Below are positions 1 to 8,254 of a stretch of 64,000 bases of DNA, in pieces. The position numbers and the translations under genes were made by a program. The stretch lies in contig NZ_CP108370.1 of the NCBI RefSeq assembly GCF_035953295.1, positions 7,611,001 to 7,675,000 of the forward strand, written 5' to 3'. Under the pieces are notes generated by a model. It was given only the letters and a program-made list of their open reading frames with translations. It did not search any database and had not been told where the DNA came from. The stretch comes from Streptomyces sp. NBC_01335 (GTDB lineage Bacteria; Actinomycetota; Actinomycetes; Streptomycetales; Streptomycetaceae). Each line of letters opens with the position of its first letter. Position 1 is the stretch's first letter.

Positions 1-1683
1 GCTCGTCGCGGAGGAGCACCCGGGCTGTGGTGCCGGCGAATGCGGCCGCGTGCTCCGTGTCGGTGAGCACGACGCGAGCACCGGCGTCATCGACGACGTA
101 GGCGAGCCGCTCGGCAGGGTAACCGGGATCGAGCGGGAGATAGGCGCCCCCTGCCTTGAGGATGCCGAGCAGACAGACGACCATGTCGACCGACCGGGGC
201 AGACACAGGCCGACGGGCTGGTCGGGAACCACGCCCAGGCCGATCAGCTGGTGGGCCAGACGGTTCGCCCGTGTGTTGAGCTCCCCGTAGGTGAGCGTCA
301 CGTCCTCGTGTTCGACGGCGGTCGTCGAGGGGTCCCGTCGTACCTGCTCCTCGAAGAAGGAGGCGGTGGTGCGGTCGCGCGGGAAGTCGCGCGCGGTCCG
401 GTTCCACACCGAGACCACTAGCTCGCGCTCCTCGGGCGGAAGCACGGGCAGGTCGGCGACGCGGGTGTCGGGCTGCCGAGCGGCCGCGGTGAGAAGGTGC
501 TCCAAGCGGCGCACCAGCCGCTTCGCCGTGACCGGGGCGAACAGATCGGTGTCGAACTCCAGCGTCCCGTGGAGTTCGTCGTCGCGCAGGTCGAGGGCGA
601 CGGACAGGTCGCGGGCGGCCGTGCCGAGGTGCAGGTCGACCGGGTCGCACGAGGCTTTCGCGTAGTCCGGCAGCCCGGCGGACCGCCTCCGGACGGCGAA
701 CTTGGCGGGCGCCGCCTGGCGGTCCGGGTCTCCGCACGCCCCGGCCAGCTCGGCGAGAGCGCCCGGCGGGAGGGTGGAGGAGTGCGCTCGTGCCCGGGCC
801 AGCTCGGCACCGGTCCGGGCGACCAGCTCCCGGAACGTCGGGTCGCCGTCCAGCCGCAGGGTCAGCACGACATCGGTCTCGGGTCGGCCGACGCGCGTGT
901 CCGGGCGGGCCGGGGACGGGCTCACGGGCACCAGGAGCGGGACCGCCGGCTGCGCGGTGTGGCGCGCGAGGAGGACAGCGCCGGCCGCGTATACGGCGGC
1001 GGTGGCGTCCGGGGTCCCGGACAGCTCGCTCAGGCTCCCCGTCAGACCGGCCGGCAGGACGAAACGCTCAACCGCGCCGCTGCGGACGGACCGGACCTGG
1101 CGAGGTAGGTCCGTCGGCAGGTCCAGCACGGGGAGCGGCGACTGCGCCTGCCAGTACGCGAGGTCGGCGGCGGCCTGCCCGGCGGAGGGCCGTGCCTGCT
1201 GCGGCGGCTCGGCGTGGGCGAGGGTCTCGCCCTCTCGGGCCGCGCTGTAGGCGTGCGCGTGCTCGACGAGGAAGGCGTCCAGCCCGACGGCGTCCAGCAG
1301 TGAGCGGTGGGCGACAGCGACCAGGAGGCGGTCCCCGTCGGCGACGCGCAGAGCGCGGATCCTGAGGAGGGGGCCGTGCGGGAGCGTGAACGGCGCGACG
1401 GCTTCCCTTACGGCCACGTCGATCGCCTCGTCGGCCGACACCCGCAACTCGGCGAAGTCGACGGGCGCCGTGTCCGGCGGCGACGCGGGACTGCCGTTCG
1501 CCGTGACGTGGGCGTTGTGCGACGCCGCAAGGTGGACCGTGACCGTGCGAAGAGCGTCGCGTGCGGCTTCGCCGTCGAACTCCCCCCTGATCCGCAGGCA
1601 CCGGACCACGTGGTGGCTCGGGTGCGAACCGAGTTCGGGATCGGGCTCGTTCGACGCGGCCATCGGGTGTGCCGGGGTCGTCA
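1..1683 (-). CDS. Nonribosomal peptide synthetase, condensation-adenylation (3' end outside window)
   Basis: The 561 visible codons begin at GTG 1683, which overlaps the stop of the upstream P450 gene as GTGA, so the two are translationally coupled. Residues about 10-425 read as a condensation domain. From about 430 an adenylation domain starts, with A1/A2-type motifs (TYGELNTRANRLA, LKAGGAYLPLDP), and is cut by the window edge. The condensation active-site motif HHxxxDG appears as HRSLLDA near residue 125: the second, catalytic His is Arg and the Gly is Ala, so classical amide-bond catalysis is doubtful. The substrate pocket of the A domain lies outside the window. It is the last visible gene of the amidinotransferase/P450 operon and probably supplies or loads a building block of the same peptide. 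The family call is secure; the product is unknown. Confidence 0.93.
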
Positions 1684-2979
1684 CAGTGCTTCCTCAGTGG
1701 TCTTGCCGAGCGGCTGTAGGTCTCGCAGGCCGACTCCGTCGGGCCCCAGGACGGTGCGAACGGGCAGGCTCTTGATGCCCGCGATGAACGTGGAGTGGAG
1801 GTGGCGGGGTTCACCGGCGAGCTCGATCCGCTCGAAGTTCCGGGCGATCTCCTCGAAGAGCACGGTCAGGGCGAGCCTCGCCACGTGCGCGCCGATACAG
1901 CGGTGCGCCCCGACACCGAACGCGATGTGCCGGTTCGGCTTCCGGTCCACCGCGAAGCGAAACGGCCGGGGGAACACGCTCTTGTCACGGTTGGCCGAGC
2001 CCAGCCACGCGGTGACGGGTTGTCCGGCACCGATGCAGGTGTCACCCAGCCGCACCTCGTCGGTGGAGTGACGCAGCGCGTGATTGGCGGGCGACGTCCA
2101 GCGCAGGATCTCCTCCACCAGGGAGACCGTGTCCCCGGAGGCTCGCCACCTGGCGAACTCACCGGGGTTCTCCAGCAGCGCCAGGAGGCCGCCGCTGGCC
2201 GCGTGCGACGTGGTGACGGTCGCACCGATCAGGAGGCTGTAGGCGTTGAGGATGACCTCCTCGCGGCTCAGCGGCTCACCGTCCGGCGCGGCTCGCAGGA
2301 GCGCCCCGATCAGGTCGTCCGCCTCGGCCCGCCCCGGTCGGGACACCTCGGTGGCGAAGTAGAGGAAGATCTCGGAGTGCGCCCGGCTCAGCACCTGGGA
2401 ACGCGAGGAACCCTCCGGTGCGTAATCCGGGTCGGACTCCGCCACCGCCGCGTACGTGAAGTGCTTCAGTCGGTCCCAGGAGGACTCCGGGATCCCGAGC
2501 AGCAGACCCGCGATGGCGATCGGGTAGTACGCGGCCTGGGCCGCGAAGTCCCAGGTCTCCTCGCGGGCAGCGACGGAGAGCAGCCGCCGCGAGAACTGCC
2601 GCAGCGCGGGCTCGTGGTCGCGGACCGCCTGCCGGGACACATGCGGGGCCAGCGGGTCCTTGAGCCGTTTGTGCTCCGGCGGGTCGGTTACCGCGAGCAT
2701 CTTCCCGCCGGCGATGTCGGTCTGACCAAGCGTCGTCAGGATGTTGCCCCGCGACGTCGTGAACTCGGTGTGCCTGGCCAGCACCCGTGACACGTCCGCG
2801 TGTCGCGTGACGGCCCAGAATGCCGGCTTCGCGCCGACGGGGCACTGCCGGTGGACGGGATCCTCGGCGCGCAGCCGCGTCCACACCGGGTGCGGATCGC
2901 CGGTGCCGTAGAACTGCGGGTCGGACAGATCCGGTTCGGGACCGTTCTCCCCGGCCGGACCGCCAGAGGTTATGCGCAT
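1681..2979 (-). CDS. Cytochrome P450 (unusual I-helix, no acid)
   Basis: A 432-residue soluble bacterial P450. The heme ligand motif FGVGAHRCIG places the Cys near residue 361, and an ExxR-type motif (EEILR) is present. The I-helix near residue 254 reads LLIGATVTTSHA: the usual acid before the Thr (AGxD/ET) is Val, so proton delivery to oxygen is probably altered, as in P450s that rely on substrate or act on carrier-bound substrates. The ATG at 2979 follows GGGAGG at 7-nt spacing. The stop overlaps the NRPS start. Redox partners may include the ferredoxin encoded at 4208-4405. A likely role is oxidation of an intermediate or NRPS-tethered amino acid in the cluster; substrate unknown. Confidence 0.93.
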   Translation of the reverse strand: MRITSGGPAGENGPEPDLSDPQFYGTGDPHPVWTRLRAEDPVHRQCPVGAKPAFWAVTRHADVSRVLARHTEFTTSRGNILTTLGQTDIAGGKMLAVTDPPEHKRLKDPLAPHVSRQAVRDHEPALRQFSRRLLSVAAREETWDFAAQAAYYPIAIAGLLLGIPESSWDRLKHFTYAAVAESDPDYAPEGSSRSQVLSRAHSEIFLYFATEVSRPGRAEADDLIGALLRAAPDGEPLSREEVILNAYSLLIGATVTTSHAASGGLLALLENPGEFARWRASGDTVSLVEEILRWTSPANHALRHSTDEVRLGDTCIGAGQPVTAWLGSANRDKSVFPRPFRFAVDRKPNRHIAFGVGAHRCIGAHVARLALTVLFEEIARNFERIELAGEPRHLHSTFIAGIKSLPVRTVLGPDGVGLRDLQPLGKTTEEAL

Positions 2980-3034
2980 GCGTCAGCCTCCCTTTGCCAC
3001 GAGTGGACGCTCCTTGACGACGGGCTGGAGCGGC

Positions 3035-4177
3035 TCAGATGTAGTCTTCGGCGCCGCCGGTGCGGACCGTGTCGAGCGTGAAGCAGTGGAAGCCGCCGCC
3101 GAAGAGCCGACGGTGGCGGTGCTGAACCGGGACCACGGTGAAGTGGTGCTCTTCGAGCGTGCGGATGAGGGTCTTGCAGGCGTCGTTGACCATGACGGTG
3201 TTCTCGTCGATGGAGAGCACGTTGAGGTCGATGTACGGGCTTGGCGGGATGGGGTCGCCGTCCGGGTACTGCGGGTAGTCGCTGATCTGCGGGGCCGGCG
3301 GCACGATCAGATCCCACGTGCGCAGCGGCTCGGGCAGGAAGTCCGCCACGTCCGCGGAGCGCACCAGCAGAGTGCCCGGCCGCAGGGGGACGACGACGCT
3401 GTCGATGTGGCTCTGGGTCAGCTTGTGCATCCGGTGCACCCGGAAGCGGCCCTGGAGGTGCCGCTCCAGCCAGTCACAGGCAAGGGCGTGGTTGGCGTTG
3501 GAGATGTTGACGATCAGGTCCCGGCCGAGCCGCAGGCAGTTCGCGGCGTCGATCATCAGCTCCACGCCCGCGTCGTACGGAGACGGCTGGGGGTTTTCCG
3601 GCACCTCGATGTTGGGCGCGGCGTTTTCGTTGTTCGGGTCGAACGAGGCGTCCGTCATCACCGGCCGGGGCATGGTCGTCCAGCGCGCGCCCTGATTGAA
3701 GTACTCCATGAACACCGGCTTCAGGAACTGGTTCTCGAAGTACCGGTCGCGCAGCGTGGGCGGCATCTCGATGATCTCGTCGCCCATGACGAGCGTGTTG
3801 TCGCGGACGTTGAGCGGGGGAACCACCGCGGCATCCCAGGCCGGCGTGGTGACCCTGGTGAGGTCGGGGGCCGGCTCGACCGGGCGGTGGACTTTCACCG
3901 AGAGGGCCTCGAGCTGCTGGGCCACCCCCTCCACGTCCTCTACGAGCTCGTCGAGCAGTCGCTTCTTGAGGGCCAGGCGGTCGGGGTCGTTGCGTCGGGA
4001 CCGAGCCTCGCTCTCGCGCCACGTCGACAGGCTCGGGAAGTACCCACGGGTGCCCGAGAGGTTGTCGCTGATGAACATGTCGAACGAGAGGTCCAGGATC
4101 CGGTCGGCGTATCCGTCTGCGGATCCGACGACGATCTCCTTGAGCGGAGTGAAGTCGTCAAAGCTGTTCAGTCGCAT
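3035..4177 (-). CDS. Amidinotransferase 1 (L-arginine:amine amidinotransferase family)
   Basis: A 380-residue protein of the glycine/inosamine amidinotransferase family (like StrB1), which moves the amidino group of arginine to an amine to make a guanidine. The catalytic Cys sits in FGGGFHCFTLDTVR near residue 364. The conserved His lies in SHIDSVVVPLRPG, and the acidic/Asn motif in DAANCLRLGRDL. Length is typical for the family. The acceptor amine cannot be read from sequence. It is in the same direction as, and closely spaced to, the ferredoxin and both P450 genes, so probably one transcript. A clear homologue lies 1.5 kb upstream at 5675-6835. Family membership is certain; substrate is not. 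Confidence 0.95.
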   Translation of the reverse strand: MRLNSFDDFTPLKEIVVGSADGYADRILDLSFDMFISDNLSGTRGYFPSLSTWRESEARSRRNDPDRLALKKRLLDELVEDVEGVAQQLEALSVKVHRPVEPAPDLTRVTTPAWDAAVVPPLNVRDNTLVMGDEIIEMPPTLRDRYFENQFLKPVFMEYFNQGARWTTMPRPVMTDASFDPNNENAAPNIEVPENPQPSPYDAGVELMIDAANCLRLGRDLIVNISNANHALACDWLERHLQGRFRVHRMHKLTQSHIDSVVVPLRPGTLLVRSADVADFLPEPLRTWDLIVPPAPQISDYPQYPDGDPIPPSPYIDLNVLSIDENTVMVNDACKTLIRTLEEHHFTVVPVQHRHRRLFGGGFHCFTLDTVRTGGAEDYI

Positions 4178-4207
4178 GTCAGAAGGCTTCTTTCTGGGCG
4201 GTGAACG

Positions 4208-4405
4208 TCAGGGGGCGGTTGCCGAGATCGCCTGCACCGGACAGCGGTTGACGGCTTCGGCCACGTCGTCGTGCAACTCCCGCGGCGGTTCCGGGTCGAG
4301 CAGGACGACCAGGCCGTCGACGTCGTCCTGGTCGAACACCTCGGGCAGGGCCAGGGCGCACAGGCCCGACCCCATACAGAGCGTCGTGTCCACGGACACG
4401 TGCAC
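4208..4405 (-). CDS. Small [3Fe-4S]-type ferredoxin
   Basis: A 65-residue acidic ferredoxin with one cluster motif. CMGSGLC lacks the second Cys of CxxCxxC, and a distal CP follows (NRCPVQAIS). This pattern is typical of actinobacterial 3Fe-4S ferredoxins that donate electrons to P450s. The GTG at 4405 follows GGAGG at about 6 nt. The gene sits directly downstream of the P450 at 4433-5635, which is probably its first partner; it could also serve the P450 at 1681-2979. No ferredoxin reductase is visible in the window, so a housekeeping reductase is presumably used. Confidence 0.93.
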   Translation of the reverse strand: MHVSVDTTLCMGSGLCALALPEVFDQDDVDGLVVLLDPEPPRELHDDVAEAVNRCPVQAISATAP

Positions 4406-4432
4406 TTCGGTCCTCCGTTGCGGGTTGGGGGG

Positions 4433-5635
4433 TCACCAGACGACGGGCAGGCGGTGCACCCCGTACACACTCATGTCGGTGGAGAGCGGGATGTCCTCGG
4501 CCGGGACGGCCAGGGTGAGCGCGGGGAACCGCTGGAAGAGCGCGGGCAGGGCCGTGCGCATCTCCATCCGGACCAGGTTCTGGCCGAGGCACTGGTGGAT
4601 GCCGTAGCCGAAGGCCACGTGTCCGGTGGTACGCCGGGTGAGGTCCAGCCGGTCCGCCTCGTCCTGGAACCAGCGCGGGTCACGGTTGGCGGCGGACAGC
4701 GAGACGGTGATCGAGTCACCGGCCCCGAGCCGTCGGCCCGCGAACTCGAGATCCTCCAACGGCGTTCGGGGCACGCCGAAATGAAAGACCGTCAGGTATC
4801 GGAGCAGCTCCTCCACTGCGTTGTCGACGATGGAAGGATCGGCCGTCAGTCGGGCTAGCTGGTCAGGGTGGGACAGCAGCGCGAACACACTCAGCGCCAG
4901 CGATCCCGTGGTCGAGTCGTGTCCTGCGGTCAGCAGCAGGACGCCGACTCCGGCGATCTCCTCCGTGTCCAGGGTCCCGTCCTTGGCCAGCGCCTGGAGG
5001 AGTCCTGGTGTTCCGCCTGCCTCCCTGCCGCCCGCGGCGATGCTGCGGATGGTGGCGTACAGCCGCTCCAAGGCCCCAGAGGTGTCCGCCGCGGTCGAGT
5101 GGAGGTTGAACAGGATCCGGCTGTTGCGCTGGAACTCCGCGCGGTCGACGGACGGGACACCGAGCAGTTCGCAGATCACCTGGGAGGCGAAGGGAAGCGC
5201 GAAAGTCTCCACGAGGTCCACGCCCGGTCCGCCGCGCTCCATGGCGGACAGCAGCCCGTCCACGATCTCCACCAGCCGCGGCCGTAGTTCGCGCATGCGG
5301 CGCGCGGTGAACTGGCCCGCCAGTTGCTGCCGCAGCCGCGTGTGCTCCGGGGGATCCATGTCGACGAGCCATCCGGGGGCGGCCGGGACGCCGAAGAACG
5401 GCTCGGTGCCCGGGCGGTGCACGGGCGCCCGCTTGAAATCCGAACGCGCGCTGAACCGGGGGTCGGTGAGCATCGTGCGAGCCAGCTCGTGGCTGGTGAT
5501 CACCCAGCCGACATGTCCGTCGGGGTAGCGCATGCGCCGCAACGGCTCGCCGGACTGCCACTCCATCAGTTCCTGGGGCGGATCAAACGGCCGGCGACGC
5601 TCGATCGGGTGCATGGGCACCGGTTCCGCGGACAA
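4433..5635 (-). CDS. Cytochrome P450 (CYP105-like)
   Basis: A 400-residue bacterial P450 with canonical features: I-helix LLLTAGHDSTTGS near residue 239 with the acid/alcohol pair intact, EELLRY as the ExxR motif, and heme motif FGYGIHQCLG with Cys near 347. The TTG at 5635 is preferred because AGGAGG lies 7 nt upstream. The gene stands between the two amidinotransferases and just before the ferredoxin gene, a normal P450-ferredoxin pair. It probably hydroxylates a free or guanidino intermediate; substrate unknown. Confidence 0.94.
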   Translation of the reverse strand: MSAEPVPMHPIERRRPFDPPQELMEWQSGEPLRRMRYPDGHVGWVITSHELARTMLTDPRFSARSDFKRAPVHRPGTEPFFGVPAAPGWLVDMDPPEHTRLRQQLAGQFTARRMRELRPRLVEIVDGLLSAMERGGPGVDLVETFALPFASQVICELLGVPSVDRAEFQRNSRILFNLHSTAADTSGALERLYATIRSIAAGGREAGGTPGLLQALAKDGTLDTEEIAGVGVLLLTAGHDSTTGSLALSVFALLSHPDQLARLTADPSIVDNAVEELLRYLTVFHFGVPRTPLEDLEFAGRRLGAGDSITVSLSAANRDPRWFQDEADRLDLTRRTTGHVAFGYGIHQCLGQNLVRMEMRTALPALFQRFPALTLAVPAEDIPLSTDMSVYGVHRLPVVW

Positions 5636-5674
5636 GGGAGAACCTCCTTCGGTGGGAAGCTGGCTGCGGAAGGT

Positions 5675-6835
5675 TCAGACGAGGTAGTCCTCGAGCCCGC
5701 CGTCACGCACGGTGTCCAGGGTGAAGCAGTGGAAGCCGCCGCCGAACAGCCGGCGGTGGCGGTGGCGAACCGGGACGACGGTGAAGCCGTGCCGCTCCAG
5801 CTCGCGCATCAGCTCGGGGCATGCCTCGTTGACCAGTACGGTGTCCGGGCTCACCGAGAGCACGTTGAGGTCGATGTACCGGCTCGTGAGGATCAGGTCG
5901 TCGTCCGCGTACTGCGGGAAGTTGTAGCTCTCCGGCGCCGGCGGGACGATGACGTCCCACTTCCGCAGCGGCTCCGGCAGGTAGTCCAGCACCGCCTCGG
6001 AGCGGCACAACAGCGTTCCTGGACGCAGTGCCAGCACCATGCTGTCGATGTGGCTGTCGCTGAGCTTGTGGACACGGTGGATCCTGAAGCGGCCCTCCAG
6101 GTGCCGCTCCAGCCAGTCGACGCCCAACTCGTGGTTGCGTGTCGAGACGTTGGCCACGATGTCACGGCCGAGGCGCAGGCACTGCGCCGCGTCGAAAAGC
6201 ATCTCGTGACCGACGTCGTAGCGTGACGGCCGAGGGTCCTCGATCGGCTCCATCGGACCGCCGGCCGTGCTGGAGCGCGCGTACGACAGGTCGAAGGAGG
6301 CGTCGGTCATCAGCGGCCTGGGCATGACGGACCAGCGGGCGCCACGCTGGAAGTACTCCTGGAACACAGGCTTGAGCAACTGGGTCTCGAAGTACCGGGA
6401 CCGGATCATCGGTGACGTCTCGATGATCTCGTCACCGACGATCAGGGTGTTGTCACGGAGGTTGAGCGGCGGCACGACCGAGGCGGACCAGGCCGGAGTG
6501 CGCACCGAGGCCGTTTCCGGGGCGACGTCCGTGGGGCGGTGCACCGTCACCCCGAGCGAGGTGAGGGTGTCGGCCAGGCCCCGCAGGTCTTCGTTCAACT
6601 CGTCGACGTAACGCCTCTTGACCGGAACCCGGGTGCCGCCGGTGGCCTGCTTCTCGTCGCGCGAGCGGAGTCGCGGGTAGTACCACTCCAACCGGGCGGC
6701 GCCGTTGTCCCCCGCGATGTTGTCGTGGAAAAAAAGCTCAAAAGAAAGCTCACGCTCATGCGAAACATAGTTTTCCGCCGAGCCGACAATCACTTCCCTG
6801 AGAGGTGACCATTCATCAAAGCTATTGAGCGACAT
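5675..6835 (-). CDS. Amidinotransferase 2
   Basis: A 386-residue paralogue of the protein at 3035-4177, sharing the start (SLNSFDEWSPLREVIVGSA against RLNSFDDFTPLKEIVVGSA), the His motif SHIDSMVLALRPG and the Cys motif FGGGFHCFTLDTVR near residue 370. Active-site residues are intact, so it looks functional and not a decayed duplicate. It is the first gene of the minus-strand operon. The start region is AT-rich for this genome. Two amidinotransferases imply two guanidine-forming steps, or one forming and one transferring step, in the same pathway. Confidence 0.95.
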   Translation of the reverse strand: MSLNSFDEWSPLREVIVGSAENYVSHERELSFELFFHDNIAGDNGAARLEWYYPRLRSRDEKQATGGTRVPVKRRYVDELNEDLRGLADTLTSLGVTVHRPTDVAPETASVRTPAWSASVVPPLNLRDNTLIVGDEIIETSPMIRSRYFETQLLKPVFQEYFQRGARWSVMPRPLMTDASFDLSYARSSTAGGPMEPIEDPRPSRYDVGHEMLFDAAQCLRLGRDIVANVSTRNHELGVDWLERHLEGRFRIHRVHKLSDSHIDSMVLALRPGTLLCRSEAVLDYLPEPLRKWDVIVPPAPESYNFPQYADDDLILTSRYIDLNVLSVSPDTVLVNEACPELMRELERHGFTVVPVRHRHRRLFGGGFHCFTLDTVRDGGLEDYLV

Positions 6836-7115
6836 AGCCGATCCCCGTACGTATATCTAGACATGAATGGGAAAACTGGACAAACTGGTTGCAGTCGGCA
6901 TGCATTTGCCATGCTTGCACGCTGTCCGGGGCGGCGCAATCGGATTTTTAGTGACCTGAATGTTACCTGCGCCACATCGTGATCTCGTTGACTGACTGCT
7001 CGAGGGCTGGCAATACTGCCGTGGCGCGCCAACTGCTTTTCTTCACGAGGCAGCCCGATACGTACCGAATCGACCGGAACTCGCAGGTTTCACGGACGCG
7101 GAGGCTCAAGAAGTA
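6836..7115. promoter_or_regulatory. Divergent promoter region between amidinotransferase and methyltransferase operons
   Basis: This 280-nt gene-free stretch separates two divergent operons of the same cluster. It is clearly more AT-rich than its surroundings, with runs such as GGATTTTTAGTG. I cannot assign -35/-10 boxes or an operator with confidence. Its position makes it the natural control point of the cluster's left half; no pathway regulator gene is visible in the window. Confidence 0.5.
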
Positions 7116-8159
7116 ATGCCAAGCCAGCAAAAGAACAGCCCTGAGTACCAGCAGTTCGACTTCCTTATGAATGCGCCGGCTCTGTTCAACGCCGCCGCAA
7201 CTGCGGCGGAACTGCGCATTTTCATTTTCCTTTCGGAAAACCCGGGCTCTGATTTCGAGGCCATATGCGAGTTCACGGGCGTACCGCCGCACCAGCTCCG
7301 GGTCCTGCTCCAGGGCGTCTGCGCGGCCGGTCTGATGGAGCGGTCTGAGGGCAAGTACCGCAACTCCGCCGTGGCCCAGGACCTGCTGGCTTCCGACGAG
7401 CCCGACAGCTGGGCGCACACCCTCATCGGGTGGAAGGAGATCTACTACCCCGCCTTCGGCCAGATGACCAAGGCCCTGAAGGCAGGCACGAACACGGCCC
7501 TCGAGAGCTACCCGGGCGACGAGCCCACGCTGTACAAGCGGCTCACCCGGAACCCCGAGCTCGAGGGTGTGTTCCACAAGGCAATGGCCGCCTTCACGCT
7601 GGCCTCGATCAACGACCTGGTGGAGCGCGAGGAGTTCGGTACGGTCAAGCACCTGCTGGACATCGGCGGCGGCGACTCCACCACCACCGCGCGGCTGCTC
7701 GACCGCTACCCGCAGATGCGATCGACCGCCTTCGACCAGCCGAGCGTGTCGGGGCTCGCCCACGGCAAGGAGGCGCAGAAGTTCCTCGACCGGATCGACC
7801 TCGTCACCGGTGACTTCTTCGACACCCCCTTCCCAGAGGGTGCTGACGCGGTGCTCTTCAGTCACGTCCTCGGCATCTTCTCAGCCGAGCAGATCGGCAC
7901 CCTGCTGAAGAAGGCGTACGACGTGCTGCCCTCCGGCGGGCGCATCTTCATCTACGACTACAACGTCACGGAAGACGAGACCAAGGGCATTTACGGCGCC
8001 CGCCTTGGCCTCTACTTCAACATTCTTGCCAGTGGTACCGGTATGGCGTACCCGGCCGAGGACTTCGAAGGCTGGCTCGCCGAGGCCGGTTTCGAGAACA
8101 TCAGCACCGTTGCGGAACTCGACTATGAGCACGGGTTCCATATCGGCGTCAAGCCCTGA
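7116..8159 (+). CDS. SAM-dependent O-methyltransferase (Methyltransf_2 type)
   Basis: A 347-residue protein with an N-terminal winged-helix dimerisation domain (residues about 15-100) and a C-terminal Rossmann methyltransferase fold. The glycine-rich SAM motif LLDIGGGDSTTTARL lies near residue 182, followed by the acidic motif and the GGRIFIYDY strand. This architecture is that of the small-molecule O-methyltransferases of polyketide and peptide clusters. It starts the plus-strand operon that faces the amidinotransferase operon. Substrate unknown; N- or C-methylation is possible in this family. Confidence 0.93.
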   Translation: MPSQQKNSPEYQQFDFLMNAPALFNAAATAAELRIFIFLSENPGSDFEAICEFTGVPPHQLRVLLQGVCAAGLMERSEGKYRNSAVAQDLLASDEPDSWAHTLIGWKEIYYPAFGQMTKALKAGTNTALESYPGDEPTLYKRLTRNPELEGVFHKAMAAFTLASINDLVEREEFGTVKHLLDIGGGDSTTTARLLDRYPQMRSTAFDQPSVSGLAHGKEAQKFLDRIDLVTGDFFDTPFPEGADAVLFSHVLGIFSAEQIGTLLKKAYDVLPSGGRIFIYDYNVTEDETKGIYGARLGLYFNILASGTGMAYPAEDFEGWLAEAGFENISTVAELDYEHGFHIGVKP

Positions 8160-8254
8160 CGGATAAGAATTACGTGTGCGGCGCGGCTCCCGTGAATCTA
8201 CCCCCGGCGAGCCGTGCCGCCCTATGGCTCATGAGGCATTCGAGGGGGCTAAGC

